This document shows, one piece after another, positions 1-13,504 of a stretch of 64,000 bases of DNA; position 1 is the first letter of the stretch, and each line of letters starts with the position of its first letter. Source of the DNA: Setoptus koraiensis (taxonomy: Eukaryota; Arthropoda); assembly GCA_048013815.1 (NCBI GenBank), contig CM106585.1:14198001-14262000 (forward strand), in the 5' to 3' direction. Under the pieces are notes generated by a model, which saw only the letters and a list, made by a program, of their open reading frames with translations, had not been told where the DNA came from and ran no database searches. The position numbers and the translations under genes were made by a program.

Positions 1-70
1 ATATTTAAAATTTTAGCTCACACTAATGGTAATTCGTGTGCAGACACTGCTTGTATCTAGTCCTACTCAC

Positions 71-367
71 CCGTATCCCGGTAGATCCATGGCAATCAAA
101 GTGAACTCGTCCAGACTGAGACCACTCTTTTTGTCGAATTGTTGCTCGAATTCGTTTGAGCTGCCTGGTTGCCATAATTGGAGAACAGAATGATACACAT
201 TACAACAACAACAACCAGAGAAAATCTGCACTGTCGATCGCCGGCGATGGGCCCCCCGAAAACTTACCAACAGCTCCATGTAATAACAACACTTTTGATG
301 GTCCATGTCCGTGAATGGTGTAGAATATCTTTTGGTTATCTATTTCAGCATAATTGCCAGTAGCCAT
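71..367 (-). CDS. BPHL: BPHL-like alpha/beta hydrolase, first two exons (partial)
   Basis: N-terminal part of a serine hydrolase of the valacyclovir hydrolase (biphenyl hydrolase-like) family. Exon 1 (367-268) starts at an ATG reading MATGNYAEIDNQKIFYTIHG and ends with LLLHGAV plus one base. A 103 bp intron (267-165, GTAAGT...CAG) joins in phase 1 to exon 2 (164-71), giving the HGAVGSS oxyanion-type loop and then FTLIAMDLPGYG, the usual strand-and-turn before the nucleophile region. Exon 2 ends at a GTGAGT donor (70-65), so the catalytic Ser, Asp and His exons lie to the left of the window. The splice is read from the sequence; the family assignment rests on motif similarity. Other alpha/beta hydrolases share this N-terminus, so the exact substrate is not certain. 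Confidence 0.75.
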
Positions 368-1474
368 TTTTCGCTCGATGTTTGCTGTGTTACTTGGTGA
401 TGAACGGACAGATAAATCAGGGTTCTAAGTTGATTGATTTAAAGTTTGTATCTAGTTTGCGGCACTCCGTTGTTCTTAGTCGCAATAAGTTGGCCTTACG
501 ATGAGATGATCAAAGTGCGACACAAAGAATCCAAATAAGATGTTTCTAGTCGACGCTTACTGTTGCTTTTGCTGTTGTTGAGTGACGAAAATACAACAAC
601 ATTCATACAATTGGTGAGCGGGTATCGAAGATGATACAACTTTATGTGAATAAGAAAGACAATCGAAGCACTACTTAAACCACTCAATAAGCAGGTAACC
701 GCTATTCTTAGTAGACATACAGTCGCATACTCTTTTCGTCACTCTTTATTGCCTTATATCAACCAATGCAATGGTCCGTCAGGAGCTTCTTTTCGAAGCA
801 ACTTTCCCGATGTTAAGCACCACCCGAATAACTAAGATTGCACAACAATCTATTCGCTTCTATGGTGTATTAACTGTAGTATTAGTTACTGTTTCAACGG
901 ACGACGATGACAACTGGTAGCGGTGGTAATCTCACCTGCCGACTGGTGCGACATGTACCTAGCGTCAATGACAAGAACAACTTTTCGAGCGATCAATGAG
1001 CACTCAAAATCAACTGCTATTTTAGATGTTAGCTGTTGGCTGGATAATGAGGGAAGTCATCGTTGCGTGTTGGCTGGTCTCTAGCGTTGGTACCAAACAG
1101 AAACTTGAATTTTAAACAAGCACAGAGATAATAACTAGTCTTGTTCTCTTAAGCTACAAAAACTACTATTTGGTTAGCTAGTGTTTGTTTAATATATCAA
1201 TCACTGATACAATACAATATATATACTATATAACAATTGTTGTTATTATTATTATTATTAATATTATTATTATCATTGTTATTACTATTATGACCAGAGA
1301 GAGAATTCTTTAACCATCCATACTACTGCATCTGCCGCTGCTCACTACTACTGATTCTATCATCTCGCTGCCGCTACTGGTGCTGCTGCTGTCTTGCCAA
1401 TGGCCAGACACACAAACCAACAGTCTACAGCAAGTCACAAATGAGTGACTTCATGACAGAGTCATGCTAGCCAG
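368..1474. other. Intergenic, BPHL 5' side to DSTYK 3' side
   Basis: No coding signal is recognisable on either strand. It should hold the BPHL promoter (near 370-700) and the DSTYK 3' UTR. An ATT-rich run lies at about 1239-1280. The short open frames here have no family resemblance. Confidence 0.6.
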
Positions 1475-3631
1475 TCATTCATTGTCGATAATGACGACAC
1501 TTGTTGTTTCTTCCCATGAATCTGTTCCTATGAAGCCAGTGCTGTCAAGACAGGCCATGTCAGTAGCATTGGTGGTGGGGACGATGACGATGTTGTTCTC
1601 ATTAGTGTTTGCCGTTGTTGTTGTTGCGTTTGTCGCAGAAGCCGATGACGGTGCTGTTGTTGTAGTAGTGGTGGTGGTGGTGGTGGTTGAGGTTGTTGTT
1701 GTTGTTGTTGTCGACGTAGACAACATGTATCGCTCATAGATTGATCTTAGCCGATATTCGACGTCGCCCAAATGAGGCCTCATGAATCTGTCGCCGTGCC
1801 AGCATTGTGCCATTAGTTGCCAGCATTCGTTGTCGAATTGAGGCAAACGCTCCGGTCTGACACCTTTCCTCACGCAATTCCACAATTGATCCCTAGTTTG
1901 ACATTGTTCAAATATATGTGGCAGTCTAACGTGTCCCGCGCATATATACCAAAATAATATTCCAAAAGCATAAACGTCAACACTATTGTCGTAGCGACCA
2001 CTAAACAGTTCTGGACTCATATGAATTGGTGTGCCCACTATTGAGCCCGACATCATTGCTTCTGGTTTACAAAAGCCGAGATCTGTTATTTTGGCACGAT
2101 TGCTCTGATCCAATAGAACATTCTTCAATTTAATATCCCTGTGCACTAGACCTTGATTATGCAAAAATCTAATACCCTGCACTACGTCAATGGCCACCTG
2201 TAAACGTGACAACCAATCTAGGCCAGATTTGATAGCTGAATATAGATCTCTACTAAGGCGTTCCATAATAAGCAGAACAGCGGGCGTTGTACCGGAACCG
2301 TAACTATGATCAATCACTGAACCATATATGCTAACGATGCGATCGTGTTCCGGTACAGATCTCGTATAATAAAATTCCATTGCTAGATCGTGCCAGTGTT
2401 TATCATCTGGCGGCACAACCGATTTGACGGCACAAGGCGAATAACCTGCCCAAGATTCACAACCATACACTACACCGTATTGGCCCCTACCTATTTCTCT
2501 CTCTAAACAGGGCATTCCATATAAAATGAGATCTATTAATGATGTAGATTCCAGTGCGTATTTGGCCATTCTAGGTGCGTGCATCTTTCTAACTTTCAAT
2601 CTTAGCTCTTCTGTATGTTGTAAACGGCCCGCGTGTTGGGCTTCAAGATCTTTAATTGATTGCAAGAATTGCTCATGTGAAGATCTGAGGCGCTCCTTAA
2701 ACTGTGAACAAATTGACTTAGCTAAACGCCACTCGCTCAAATTATTTATAATATCCAACGCCTGTTGCCTCTTCCAATGTCCATGATGACTGTCTGTAAC
2801 ACTGCCAGAGTCACTTCCGTTGCCGTTACCCATCACTGATCCTGATGATAATTGATCTGATCCGTTCGGGCAATGACCGTTATGTGACCAATGCCAGCCT
2901 AAACTCGTGGGCACCAATTGTTTAATTTTCTCCCATAGAACGCGCAACATAGGCGTACTACCCTTAACTGACACTTCAACTCTATAGGCTGCTGTCAGTA
3001 TTTGTCTCAATGCCATTGAGGCATTAGCCGGTTCGTCGTTTTGTAGACAATTCTGTTCTAGTGCATGTAAACACCTTTCAAGTGTTCCAACATACGAGTT
3101 CCTAAGTGAATCTATTGAGGCTATTAATTTACTTGCTATGGACGTGTTTAATTGAGTCAACACAAACTCTTGTATCTCTTCGCGATAATGCATTCGAATC
3201 TCCACTTGATCTAATATATCCGATTTTATTGAATTTATTGTTTCTCTAATCATGGCACGTATTTCATCTTGTTTGAGATTAGCTATCGACATCATACTAT
3301 TGTACAGTTCTAATTCTTTTTGTTTGGCATATTCAATTCGTTTAGGTGTTACCAGCATGTCCCATGTTAGATCAAACGCAGACAGAACAAATGTCCGAAG
3401 GAAACGAGCATGAAGCTCTCTCAGCATGGTTGTGGCCCTAATCAATGCTATTGGACTATCCGACGATACATTTAATATGTAATTCTCCTCTTGTGGATCC
3501 AACAATATACTGTCCAATTCACCTTTGTTTATAAATTCGCATCTACTTATGTCATCTATGGCCTGCTTTGTATCATAGAATATCCTCTTTAATTGGCTAT
3601 TGGCGCACATTGATTTATTTGTCCACTCCAT
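1475..3631 (-). CDS. DSTYK: DSTYK-like dual Ser/Thr and Tyr protein kinase
   Basis: Intronless 718-residue frame matching the C-terminal three quarters of DSTYK (RIP-homologous kinase). Residues about 80-350 form the helical, coiled-coil-like region, including NSYVGTLERCLHALE. The kinase domain spans about 375-632: glycine loop GRGQYGVV (381-388), VAIK-type Lys403, HRDIKLKN (catalytic Asp499), and DLG (517-519) in place of DFG, which is normal for this family. GSIVGTPIHMSPELF follows as the activation and P+1 segment. The tail after 637 is a poly-Thr low-complexity run ending IIDNE. An in-frame TAG lies just upstream of the ATG, so the start looks real unless an upstream exon is spliced in. 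The protein lacks roughly 200-300 N-terminal residues (the GTPase-like region) present in vertebrate DSTYK, and no such exon is visible up to 4403. Confidence 0.9.
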   Translation of the reverse strand: MEWTNKSMCANSQLKRIFYDTKQAIDDISRCEFINKGELDSILLDPQEENYILNVSSDSPIALIRATTMLRELHARFLRTFVLSAFDLTWDMLVTPKRIEYAKQKELELYNSMMSIANLKQDEIRAMIRETINSIKSDILDQVEIRMHYREEIQEFVLTQLNTSIASKLIASIDSLRNSYVGTLERCLHALEQNCLQNDEPANASMALRQILTAAYRVEVSVKGSTPMLRVLWEKIKQLVPTSLGWHWSHNGHCPNGSDQLSSGSVMGNGNGSDSGSVTDSHHGHWKRQQALDIINNLSEWRLAKSICSQFKERLRSSHEQFLQSIKDLEAQHAGRLQHTEELRLKVRKMHAPRMAKYALESTSLIDLILYGMPCLEREIGRGQYGVVYGCESWAGYSPCAVKSVVPPDDKHWHDLAMEFYYTRSVPEHDRIVSIYGSVIDHSYGSGTTPAVLLIMERLSRDLYSAIKSGLDWLSRLQVAIDVVQGIRFLHNQGLVHRDIKLKNVLLDQSNRAKITDLGFCKPEAMMSGSIVGTPIHMSPELFSGRYDNSVDVYAFGILFWYICAGHVRLPHIFEQCQTRDQLWNCVRKGVRPERLPQFDNECWQLMAQCWHGDRFMRPHLGDVEYRLRSIYERYMLSTSTTTTTTTSTTTTTTTTTTTAPSSASATNATTTTANTNENNIVIVPTTNATDMACLDSTGFIGTDSWEETTSVVIIDNE

Positions 3632-4233
3632 AATATAATAATAGTAACAACAAATGAGATGTTTTTCTTGCTACTGTACAACTTAACCTCGCATCTTTCG
3701 TTGACCGACATCAGTAGTTGAATGCCAACTAATGTAGATACTGTTTTTTTTATTTATTGTTGTTTATATTGACGATCAATGTTTATGTTAATTTGTTCAC
3801 ATCTCTATCAATAACAACTTCATTGTAACAACAACTTTAAGCTCGACTGTTGAATCACTGCCGCAGTCCATAGAACCGAAGATAACAGCAAACCATTAGA
3901 AAAATAATAAATACATGTTTAGTATATAACAACGATATCGCGATATAAAATCAAACAATGAAAGCCTCATGATGATTACGATAATTTACTGATGGTGATT
4001 AATCTAGTCATCAGAATCTATAACAACTAGTTGATATCGCTCATGTCCGAGGACTGTTTGTAAAAGTTGCCAAACAGATGGCGCTGACATCGTTGGCGTC
4101 GGATACCTAGCAAGTTCAGTAATAACTGTTGAAAACTTCAAATTGTATCTCTATTCAGTTGAACCAGACAATATTCACCATTAGCTATTTTCATAATAAT
4201 GTCGAATCAATCCTATGATAAGTTCAAGTGGGC

Positions 4234-4234
<1 letters not shown>

Positions 4235-4264
<30 letters not shown>

Positions 4265-4283
4265 GGAGAGAGAGAGAGAGAGG
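4235..4283. repeat. GA microsatellite
   Basis: About 24 GA units with interruptions by GGGA, downstream of the minus-strand polyubiquitin gene. Confidence 0.95.
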
Positions 4284-4344
4284 AAAACAAAGAAAGGTAG
4301 GAGAAATACAGTAAACAGGAAATATTGACCGGTAGAATTATGTC

Positions 4345-4350
4345 TTTATT
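4345..4350 (-). terminator. Polyadenylation signal of the 7-unit polyubiquitin gene
   Basis: AATAAA on the minus strand, 54 bases past the stop codon; position and sequence fit a normal poly(A) signal. Confidence 0.7.
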
Positions 4351-4403
4351 GATACATAAAAGTAAAAGAAATGTCCACTACAGATGATACAATGTAGCTC
4401 CGT

Positions 4404-6023
<1,620 letters not shown>

Positions 6024-6103
6024 TTAATTGATTTTCGATGGTAGTAATAATAGTCTGATAGACAATATATTTATATTTAGTGATATTTTTTTTTGATAAT
6101 ATT

Positions 6104-6111
6104 TTTATATA
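6104..6111 (-). promoter_or_regulatory. TATA box, polyubiquitin (-)
   Basis: TATATAAA on the minus strand, 90 bases upstream of the ATG, mirrored exactly in the other arm. Confidence 0.6.
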
Positions 6112-6171
6112 TTTGTGGCAATTACTGGGTAATATTTACTGTTTTTGATATATTTGCGTTTTAGAGATAGG

Positions 6172-6183
6172 TCTAGAACATTC
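6172..6183 (-). promoter_or_regulatory. Heat-shock element, polyubiquitin (-)
   Basis: GAATGTTCTAGA on the minus strand matches alternating nGAAn/nTTCn units of a heat-shock factor site. The same block is kept in the opposite arm, as expected for stress-induced polyubiquitin genes. Confidence 0.6.
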
Positions 6184-6450
6184 GATTTGTTTTACTATTT
6201 GTATGGCGAAGTATCGTTAATTCTAACTGAAATATGCTGTGCTCATTGTGACGCTTGGCTCTTCTTTTTATATAGCCTCCTTTGTGACTCACACAATACA
6301 GGGTGTACGCTTAAACCAGCCTGCACAAAAGGCTATGGCAGCTTTGTGACGTCGTTAGCAATGAATCACCAGCGTATACGTCTGTTCCTTTATGTTATTG
6401 TGCCTCTGTTTGTCATGCGCAGTGGCCCTCTTTCGCAAATTGAGCAAACC

Positions 6451-7369
6451 CTAATGTAGCTGTACTGTTTTTGTTCTCGCTATCATGGCGGAATGAACCC
6501 AACTACCAACAGTCTCAAGTATTCGTTGCATGGTGGCAGAGTGCAACTTATCTCAAGCCTGTCCTAAGCATTGGTGATTGTTGTTGTTCTTTTATCTAAA
6601 CTTGTACCAACAGCTCAACTATCAGTTGAGGCTGACATGTTTTTGACTTAACCAAAATAAATCTATCGATACCGTAACTTGTTGGGCTAGACCATATCTT
6701 GGCAACGACTAACAAACAAATGTTGGCGTTACGTCGTTTGTTTGTCTTTATATTAATCAGTCACACAACAACACAAGAGTCACATTACTAGCTTTTAACA
6801 TTTAGCAAGACTCTATAATGATAACGATGTAGAGTCGAGAATGCACTTGATAGCGCGCGTCAAGCTCTTCAAATAAGCGAATAGACAGTTTTTGTTGGAC
6901 GGTCGTGAGTTGGACACTCTTGTGAGTGTCCTCACGTAAGGTTCAATAAAACTCAAAGAGGGCACTGGATGGTGCTCCTTTGAGCTGGGTGTCATATAGT
7001 CAATTCGAGGCGAAGGCAATAGCTAAATGTTGACCTGTTCTCGCATCGAATCGCACACACACACACACACACACACACGCTCTCAGCCTCTGCTTATATT
7101 ACATTATATTGCGGAGTAGCTAGGAAGCTTGCAAGAGCGCTGCCCTCGCCTCAACAAACGATTGCGTTGATGTAATAACAACATTAATAATAACATAGCG
7201 TAACATAGTAGAGAAAAATGTGCACACTATTCAGTCGACCTGTACTCAATTCTATCGAGGCACATAGGCGCGCGCTGTGAACTTGGGATAGACTGCAGTC
7301 TGCAGGATCTACACTCCAGATTCTAGAGTCCGAATAATAATAACAAGTACAGTTATTCTCAAAAGTAAA
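6451..7369. other. Spacer between the inverted promoter arms
   Basis: Unique sequence of about 0.9 kb with no recognisable gene. It contains a CA microsatellite at about 7053-7079. A second heat-shock-like block, TTCTAGAG, is at 7321-7328. Confidence 0.6.
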
Positions 7370-7620
7370 GGTTTGCTCAATTTGAAAAGGAGGGCCACTG
7401 CGCATGACAATCATAGGCACGATAACATGAAACAACAGACACATACGGTGGTGATTCATTGCTAACGACGTCACTGCGGCACCATGGGCTTTTGCGGAAG
7501 CTATCATAAGCGTGCACCCTGTATCATGTGATGTGAGTCACAAGGAGGCTATTTAGATGGAAGAGCCAAATGTACCATGAGCTCAGCAACAATTCCTCCC
7601 CATCACGCATATGGCAAGCT

Positions 7621-7632
7621 GAATGTTCTAGA
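7621..7632 (+). promoter_or_regulatory. Heat-shock element, polyubiquitin-SDHD
   Basis: GAATGTTCTAGA, a three-unit heat-shock factor site, is the mirror of 6172-6183 and lies about 157 bases upstream of the ATG. Confidence 0.6.
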
Positions 7633-7692
7633 CCTATCTCTAAAACGCAAACATATCAAAAACAGTAAATGTTACACAGTAATTGCCACAAA

Positions 7693-7700
7693 TATATAAA
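7693..7700 (+). promoter_or_regulatory. TATA box, polyubiquitin-SDHD
   Basis: TATATAAA, 89 bases upstream of the ATG, conserved in the inverted arm. Confidence 0.6.
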
Positions 7701-7779
7701 AATATTATCAAAAAAAATATCACTAAATATAAATATATTGTCTATCAGACTATTATTACTACCATCGAAAATCAATTAA

Positions 7780-9168
<1,389 letters not shown>

Positions 9169-9864
9169 AAAAATGTAGTGAGATATACAACACTTAGTTG
9201 TCGATAGGTCGTTTTAATGTAGAATAATAAACTTCTCTTGACCAAGTCGTGAAAGCCACAGTTCATTACGGTATTGCTGATTTTCTAGTATGGGCAGGAA
9301 AACATTACTTCCTAAAACCAACCTTCCATTTGAATGTTTATAAAGTTGAGATCCCGAACGCCATCTCGAGAATTTATTTTCAACCATCGGCACCACTGTG
9401 TCTAACTGCACTGCACCACAGTCAAACATATGGAGGCTATAGATACGCGGACGGGAAAACCGTACCGTGCCTAATACCTGACCGAACGGTATTATTTTTT
9501 TCACTAAAACAATCGCAAATATTCTCATAAGCGGGTGTAAACTGATTGTAAAATTTGTTATGAACCTTATACGATCCATAATTGATGAGTATCACATCAG
9601 CGAATCCGTGGTAGCTCTATGAATACGGCTGGGACAGATGTCGCGGGTAGGGGAGTTTGACCGCTGTTAAACCGCGCGCGGTTACGGTTTCCGCATCTCT
9701 ATCCGTGCCTCCAAGGCACGTAATTATGTAAGTGTATAAATACAAATGGATCGCTACACCTCCAGCTAAAATTTATATGTTATTATTATATTATTACCAT
9801 TATTTTTATTTATATAGATTTTTCCGTCACCAGAGGAGCGAGATAAAAATATATTCAATTCAGA
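9169..9864. other. Intergenic, SDHD 3' UTR and Arp1 promoter
   Basis: No protein of known type is seen. A GC-rich palindromic stretch (CCGCGCGCGG, about 9672-9681) and a TATAAATA at 9735-9742 lie upstream of Arp1 and may belong to its promoter. Confidence 0.5.
9226..9231 (+). terminator. Polyadenylation signal of polyubiquitin-SDHD
   Basis: AATAAA, 57 bases past the SDHD stop, consistent with one transcript ending after SDHD. Confidence 0.7.
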
Positions 9865-11110
9865 ATGGAGATGATGGTGAATCAGCCTGTTGTCATTGAC
9901 AATGGATCAGGAACTATTAAGGCCGGTTTTGCTGGGGATGAAGAACCAAAATGTATCATATCAAATCTGGTCGGTCGACCGAAGCATATTCGTGTCATGG
10001 CAGGTGGCTTAGAAGGCGACACTTTCATAGGGAGAAAAGCCGAAGAGCATAGAGGCTTACTTAGTCTCAAATACCCCATGGAGCATGGAACTATTACTGA
10101 TTGGAATGATATGGAACTCATATGGCAGTATATTTATTCTAAAGAACAGCTGCAAACTTTTGCTGAGGAGCATCCAGTCTTAATCACTGAGTCACCAATA
10201 AATCCTAGGCGTAATAGAGAAAGAACTGCTGAAATTTTATTTGAATCCTTCAATGTTCCAGCTTTATTCATATCTATGCAAGCAGTGCTATCGCTATACG
10301 CATCTGGACGTACCACAGGAGTTGTTCTTGATTCCGGGGATGGTATTACTCAAGCCGTTCCAATCTACGAAGGTAAATTGATTTCAACACGTTCAAATTA
10401 CCATCTGCGATTGCACACGAACTAATTCTCATTATCACATTATCGTTTCAATCTTCTTTATTATTTGCATAGGTTTTGCCTTACCGTTATCAATAGTGAG
10501 AACGGAAGTTGCCGGCCGAGATATTACCCGTTTCCTGAAATTTTTGCTCAGAAAAGAAGGGCTAACATTGAATACTACATCTGAGTTTGAAGTTGTTAAA
10601 AAGATGAAAGAACAAACTTGTTATGTAACCTCTAACCCATTGAGAGCTCTAGATGAAATGACGACAGCTGCTGGAGGTGATTTAGAAAAAATGTCCTATC
10701 CTCTACCAGACGGACACGTTATAGATATTGGAGCTAATTCTAGAATAAAAGCGCCAGAGATATTATTTCGACCCGATCTAATCGGAAGCGAATGTGAGGG
10801 TATCCATGAAGTTTTGGTTAACAGTATAGCTAAAAGTGATCTCGATCTGAGAAAGATATTTCTTGAAAACATTGTCCTCAGTGGAGGGAGCACTCTATTC
10901 AAAGGGTTTGGTGAAAGATTATTGAGTGAGGTCAAAAAAGCAGTGCCCAAAAATTCTCATATCAAGATTTATTCATCCCCGAAAAGACTATACTCTACAT
11001 GGACTGGTGGATCAATTTTGGCGAGTTTAGGTACTTTTAAACGAATGTGGGTGTCAAAAAAAGAATACGAAGAAGAAGGACATCGTGCTATTCATAGGAA
11101 AACGTTTTAG
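9865..11110 (+). CDS. ACTR1A: Actin-related protein 1 (centractin), dynactin filament subunit
   Basis: Arp1 forms the short actin-like filament of dynactin, the dynein activator. Exon 1 is 9865-10372 and exon 2 is 10473-11110, joined across a 100 bp phase-1 intron (GTAAAT...CATAG), giving 381 residues against 376 in vertebrates. Diagnostic segments are [11 protein letters not shown] near the start (nucleotide phosphate loop), [16 protein letters not shown] (typical of Arp1 rather than actin), [24 protein letters not shown] (second phosphate loop), [21 protein letters not shown] and the C-terminal [11 protein letters not shown]...HRKTF. The splice restores [14 protein letters not shown], as in other Arp1 proteins. 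The gene is tail to tail with TFIIF-beta, 176 bases apart. Confidence 0.97.
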
Positions 11111-11286
11111 ATCTTACTCTTTTCGAAAATACGTCAACATCATGTTAATATCAAAAAATATATATGAGATCGAGGAATGTAAGATAAGCTTGTTTTTGTA
11201 TATGTAATTGATATAACTAAAATAATAATAACATTTATGCTTATTTTTGAAATTACAAGCTTGGATCGCAGTCAAAATACATCACT

Positions 11287-12051
11287 TCATGTCGGTTTGT
11301 CCTCAGGTTTAGTTTTATAATGCCTATACTCCTGTTTGAGTTCATACATATTTTTGTTTGGATTTTGCTTTCGATAGTTGCAAATTTCCCTGAGTACCTC
11401 CTTAAGGTAAGGTATGGATTGTTTGGTCTTACTTTCGAGTTCTTTGATATTGTAGAATTGTTTTTGTTCAAAAGCTTGAAATAGTCTTTGTTGAACTATT
11501 TCTTTATCTTCTCTCAATTTCTTGCCCTCATTCTTCTTTCTCATCTCGGCTTCGTGCTCAAGATGTATTGCGGCACGTGGTCTATAGTTTACAGGCGCCT
11601 TATCTAATACAAGAGTGATCCTATTTGGTTTTGCTGCCTCTTTAATTGTATTGCTCTTTAGACTCATGTATGATTTGTCTCCTAATGGTCTAAATCTGCC
11701 TTCTTGGGTTACTTCACCCTCAATGGCCACCTTTTCGCTGGATGATTGAGTTTTAGTGTGTGAGAATACGGCCATAGTTTGGTGTTGTGGCGGTGTCAAA
11801 TGAACACTATGCTGCTCAGGTAGTTCTTCGTTGTCCTTTTTGGCCTCCTGAATCAATTTTTTGTCAGTTATAAATTTGACATCTAGTTTGCCCATTTTGG
11901 AGATCTGCAGTTTGCCTAGTTCTGTTTTTGGAGGTGCCTTCTTCCAAGAATTAGCAACATATTTGGGCACTTTAACAATCCATACGCTCCTGATATTGGT
12001 GCAATCGAGATCATTGTCGGCTGTCGTTTGCTTGCTTGTGCTAGCTGCCAT
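11287..12051 (-). CDS. GTF2F2: Transcription initiation factor TFIIF subunit beta (RAP30)
   Basis: 254-residue small subunit of TFIIF, which escorts RNA polymerase II to the promoter. The N-terminal dimerisation region contains VWIVKVPKYVANSWKKAP and LGKLQIS. The middle has VAIEGEVTQEGRFRPL. The C-terminal winged helix runs from about 175 to 245, with LFQAFEQKQFYNIKEL, PYLKEVLREI and ELKQEYRHYK at the end, the last nearly invariant in the family. The frame is open about 72 codons upstream, but the start at MAASTSK (12051) matches the family length (human 249), and the extension has no similarity, so I treat it as 5' UTR. Intronless. Confidence 0.95.
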   Translation of the reverse strand: MAASTSKQTTADNDLDCTNIRSVWIVKVPKYVANSWKKAPPKTELGKLQISKMGKLDVKFITDKKLIQEAKKDNEELPEQHSVHLTPPQHQTMAVFSHTKTQSSSEKVAIEGEVTQEGRFRPLGDKSYMSLKSNTIKEAAKPNRITLVLDKAPVNYRPRAAIHLEHEAEMRKKNEGKKLREDKEIVQQRLFQAFEQKQFYNIKELESKTKQSIPYLKEVLREICNYRKQNPNKNMYELKQEYRHYKTKPEDKPT

Positions 12052-13504
12052 GGTGATGATTTGTCTATTCCCAATGACTGACTGAACTAACTTTGTGGAT
12101 GAAATTTGTGAACAGTAAGTATATAAATTTGGTTGTGATATGCCGGGTGATTGGATGCTAGATAAATAGTCGAAATGATGTCGATAGGTTGTTGACAAAA
12201 ATACTGTTGGCGTAAAATGGTAGAAATATCCCAACCAATTCTGACCACTGGAAAGCAATCGATGCACAGGAATGCATTTTCACAGGAACTGTGCCGTTGT
12301 GGACACACAGAATTTTCCGTGAATGTGTATGGGAGAGAGAACAGAGAGAGAGAGAGAGGGCTCGAAACGGACAACAACCATCTGACAGTGTGAGCGCAGC
12401 GGCTCGGAGTACTGATTTAGAAGAGCCGACATTGGAAACATTTTGCGTCGATGCAGGCTTACAGTGCGGTTTGTGTGTCTGTTTCAGCCACTACCAAGCC
12501 TGGTCTGTGCGTGTATGCGCAATCGAATGATTTGAGTGTGAGTATTTTGTGTGTGTGTGTGTGTGTGTGTGCGTGTGTTTGTGTTTGTATAGGGTGGTGC
12601 ATCCAAGCGGTTCTAAAAATGTCAGCTATCCAGCACGTTGTGCTGCACAAAGGCACAGATCGTTTGATGTGCAAGCTGCGCCGCTGAAAGATACATAAAA
12701 CAGCGTCGCATTTGAGTCTAACAAACTTGTGTCTTGTCTGGCTCACTGTGCTCACCCATACGTTCTGTGCTTGCGTAACATTGGCCGTACATTTTAGGAA
12801 TGCACTGCGGAATCTGCTTTCAGTAAACAGTGCATTGTGATAGAATTGGGACCACTTGCTTGCAGCACCCTATACGTTTTCTCTCCCTTTCTTCTCTGCC
12901 CTCTCTCTTTCCTTGAATTTGTTATTGTACGAGTGTTTGTGAGCCTGTGCGTGTGTCAGTGTGTTGTGTAAAAGTGTTCTTCATAAGCGTGCACTAACAA
13001 ACTATTTTCCAGCTTACTGGAACCATCTAGCTTATTACACATATGAATTTACTTTCTCCCACTCCTAGTCTGATACATTCGTCAATGTGAATGTATGAGC
13101 ATCATCGACAACACATACATGTATATATATAAATGTATTTATATATATCTACATGTATTTACACATATAGTTGTGTAACTAAAATGTGTATTCATCATCC
13201 TCGTCAAAGATATTTAAACTAACTAGGCAACCAACTATAAATCAATTAGTCGTTAAATGCGATTGCCACCACAATCAACAATAATATTATCAACTAGCAC
13301 ACAGGGACAGCGTGGGGGCGCAAACTTTTACTCGAAGCCTAGAGAAGGTACCAGAAGAAACGATGATCGGAACATCGTCGACCAATATTATAGACCATTA
13401 TAGCGACAGCTTAAACTAAGCTCATCACTAATTTAAGCACAACTCACTCACTCATTTACAACCATTATCCTGGCATCGTTAACATTTTTTCATAACATCT
13501 CATT
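12052..13504. other. Divergent promoter region, TFIIF-beta / OGT
   Basis: Gene-free 1.45 kb between two divergently transcribed housekeeping genes. It contains a GAGA run at about 12334-12360, a GT microsatellite at 12549-12571 and a TATATA-rich stretch at about 13118-13150. A 5' UTR intron of OGT could lie here but is not provable by eye. Confidence 0.55.

Larger units (their letters stand above)
3632..4403. other. Intergenic, DSTYK 5' side to polyubiquitin 3' UTR
   Basis: No further gene is seen. It contains the DSTYK promoter side, a GA microsatellite and the polyadenylation signal of the minus-strand polyubiquitin gene. It was searched specifically for a missing DSTYK N-terminal exon; none was recognised. 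Confidence 0.6.

Noticed and set aside
6145-7507. Two open frames (6145-6459 + and 7184-7507 -) that share SLAMNHxRxxLxxxVIVP
   Set aside because: The similarity comes from the inverted promoter duplication; the ends differ, the frames lack any family match, and the region lies within the promoter arms.
11287-12267. N-terminal extension of TFIIF-beta to 12267
   Set aside because: The extension has no similarity to the family; the start at 12051 gives the normal length.
12451-12755. Short frames rich in CVCVC or HTHTH
   Set aside because: They are translations of the GT/CA microsatellite.
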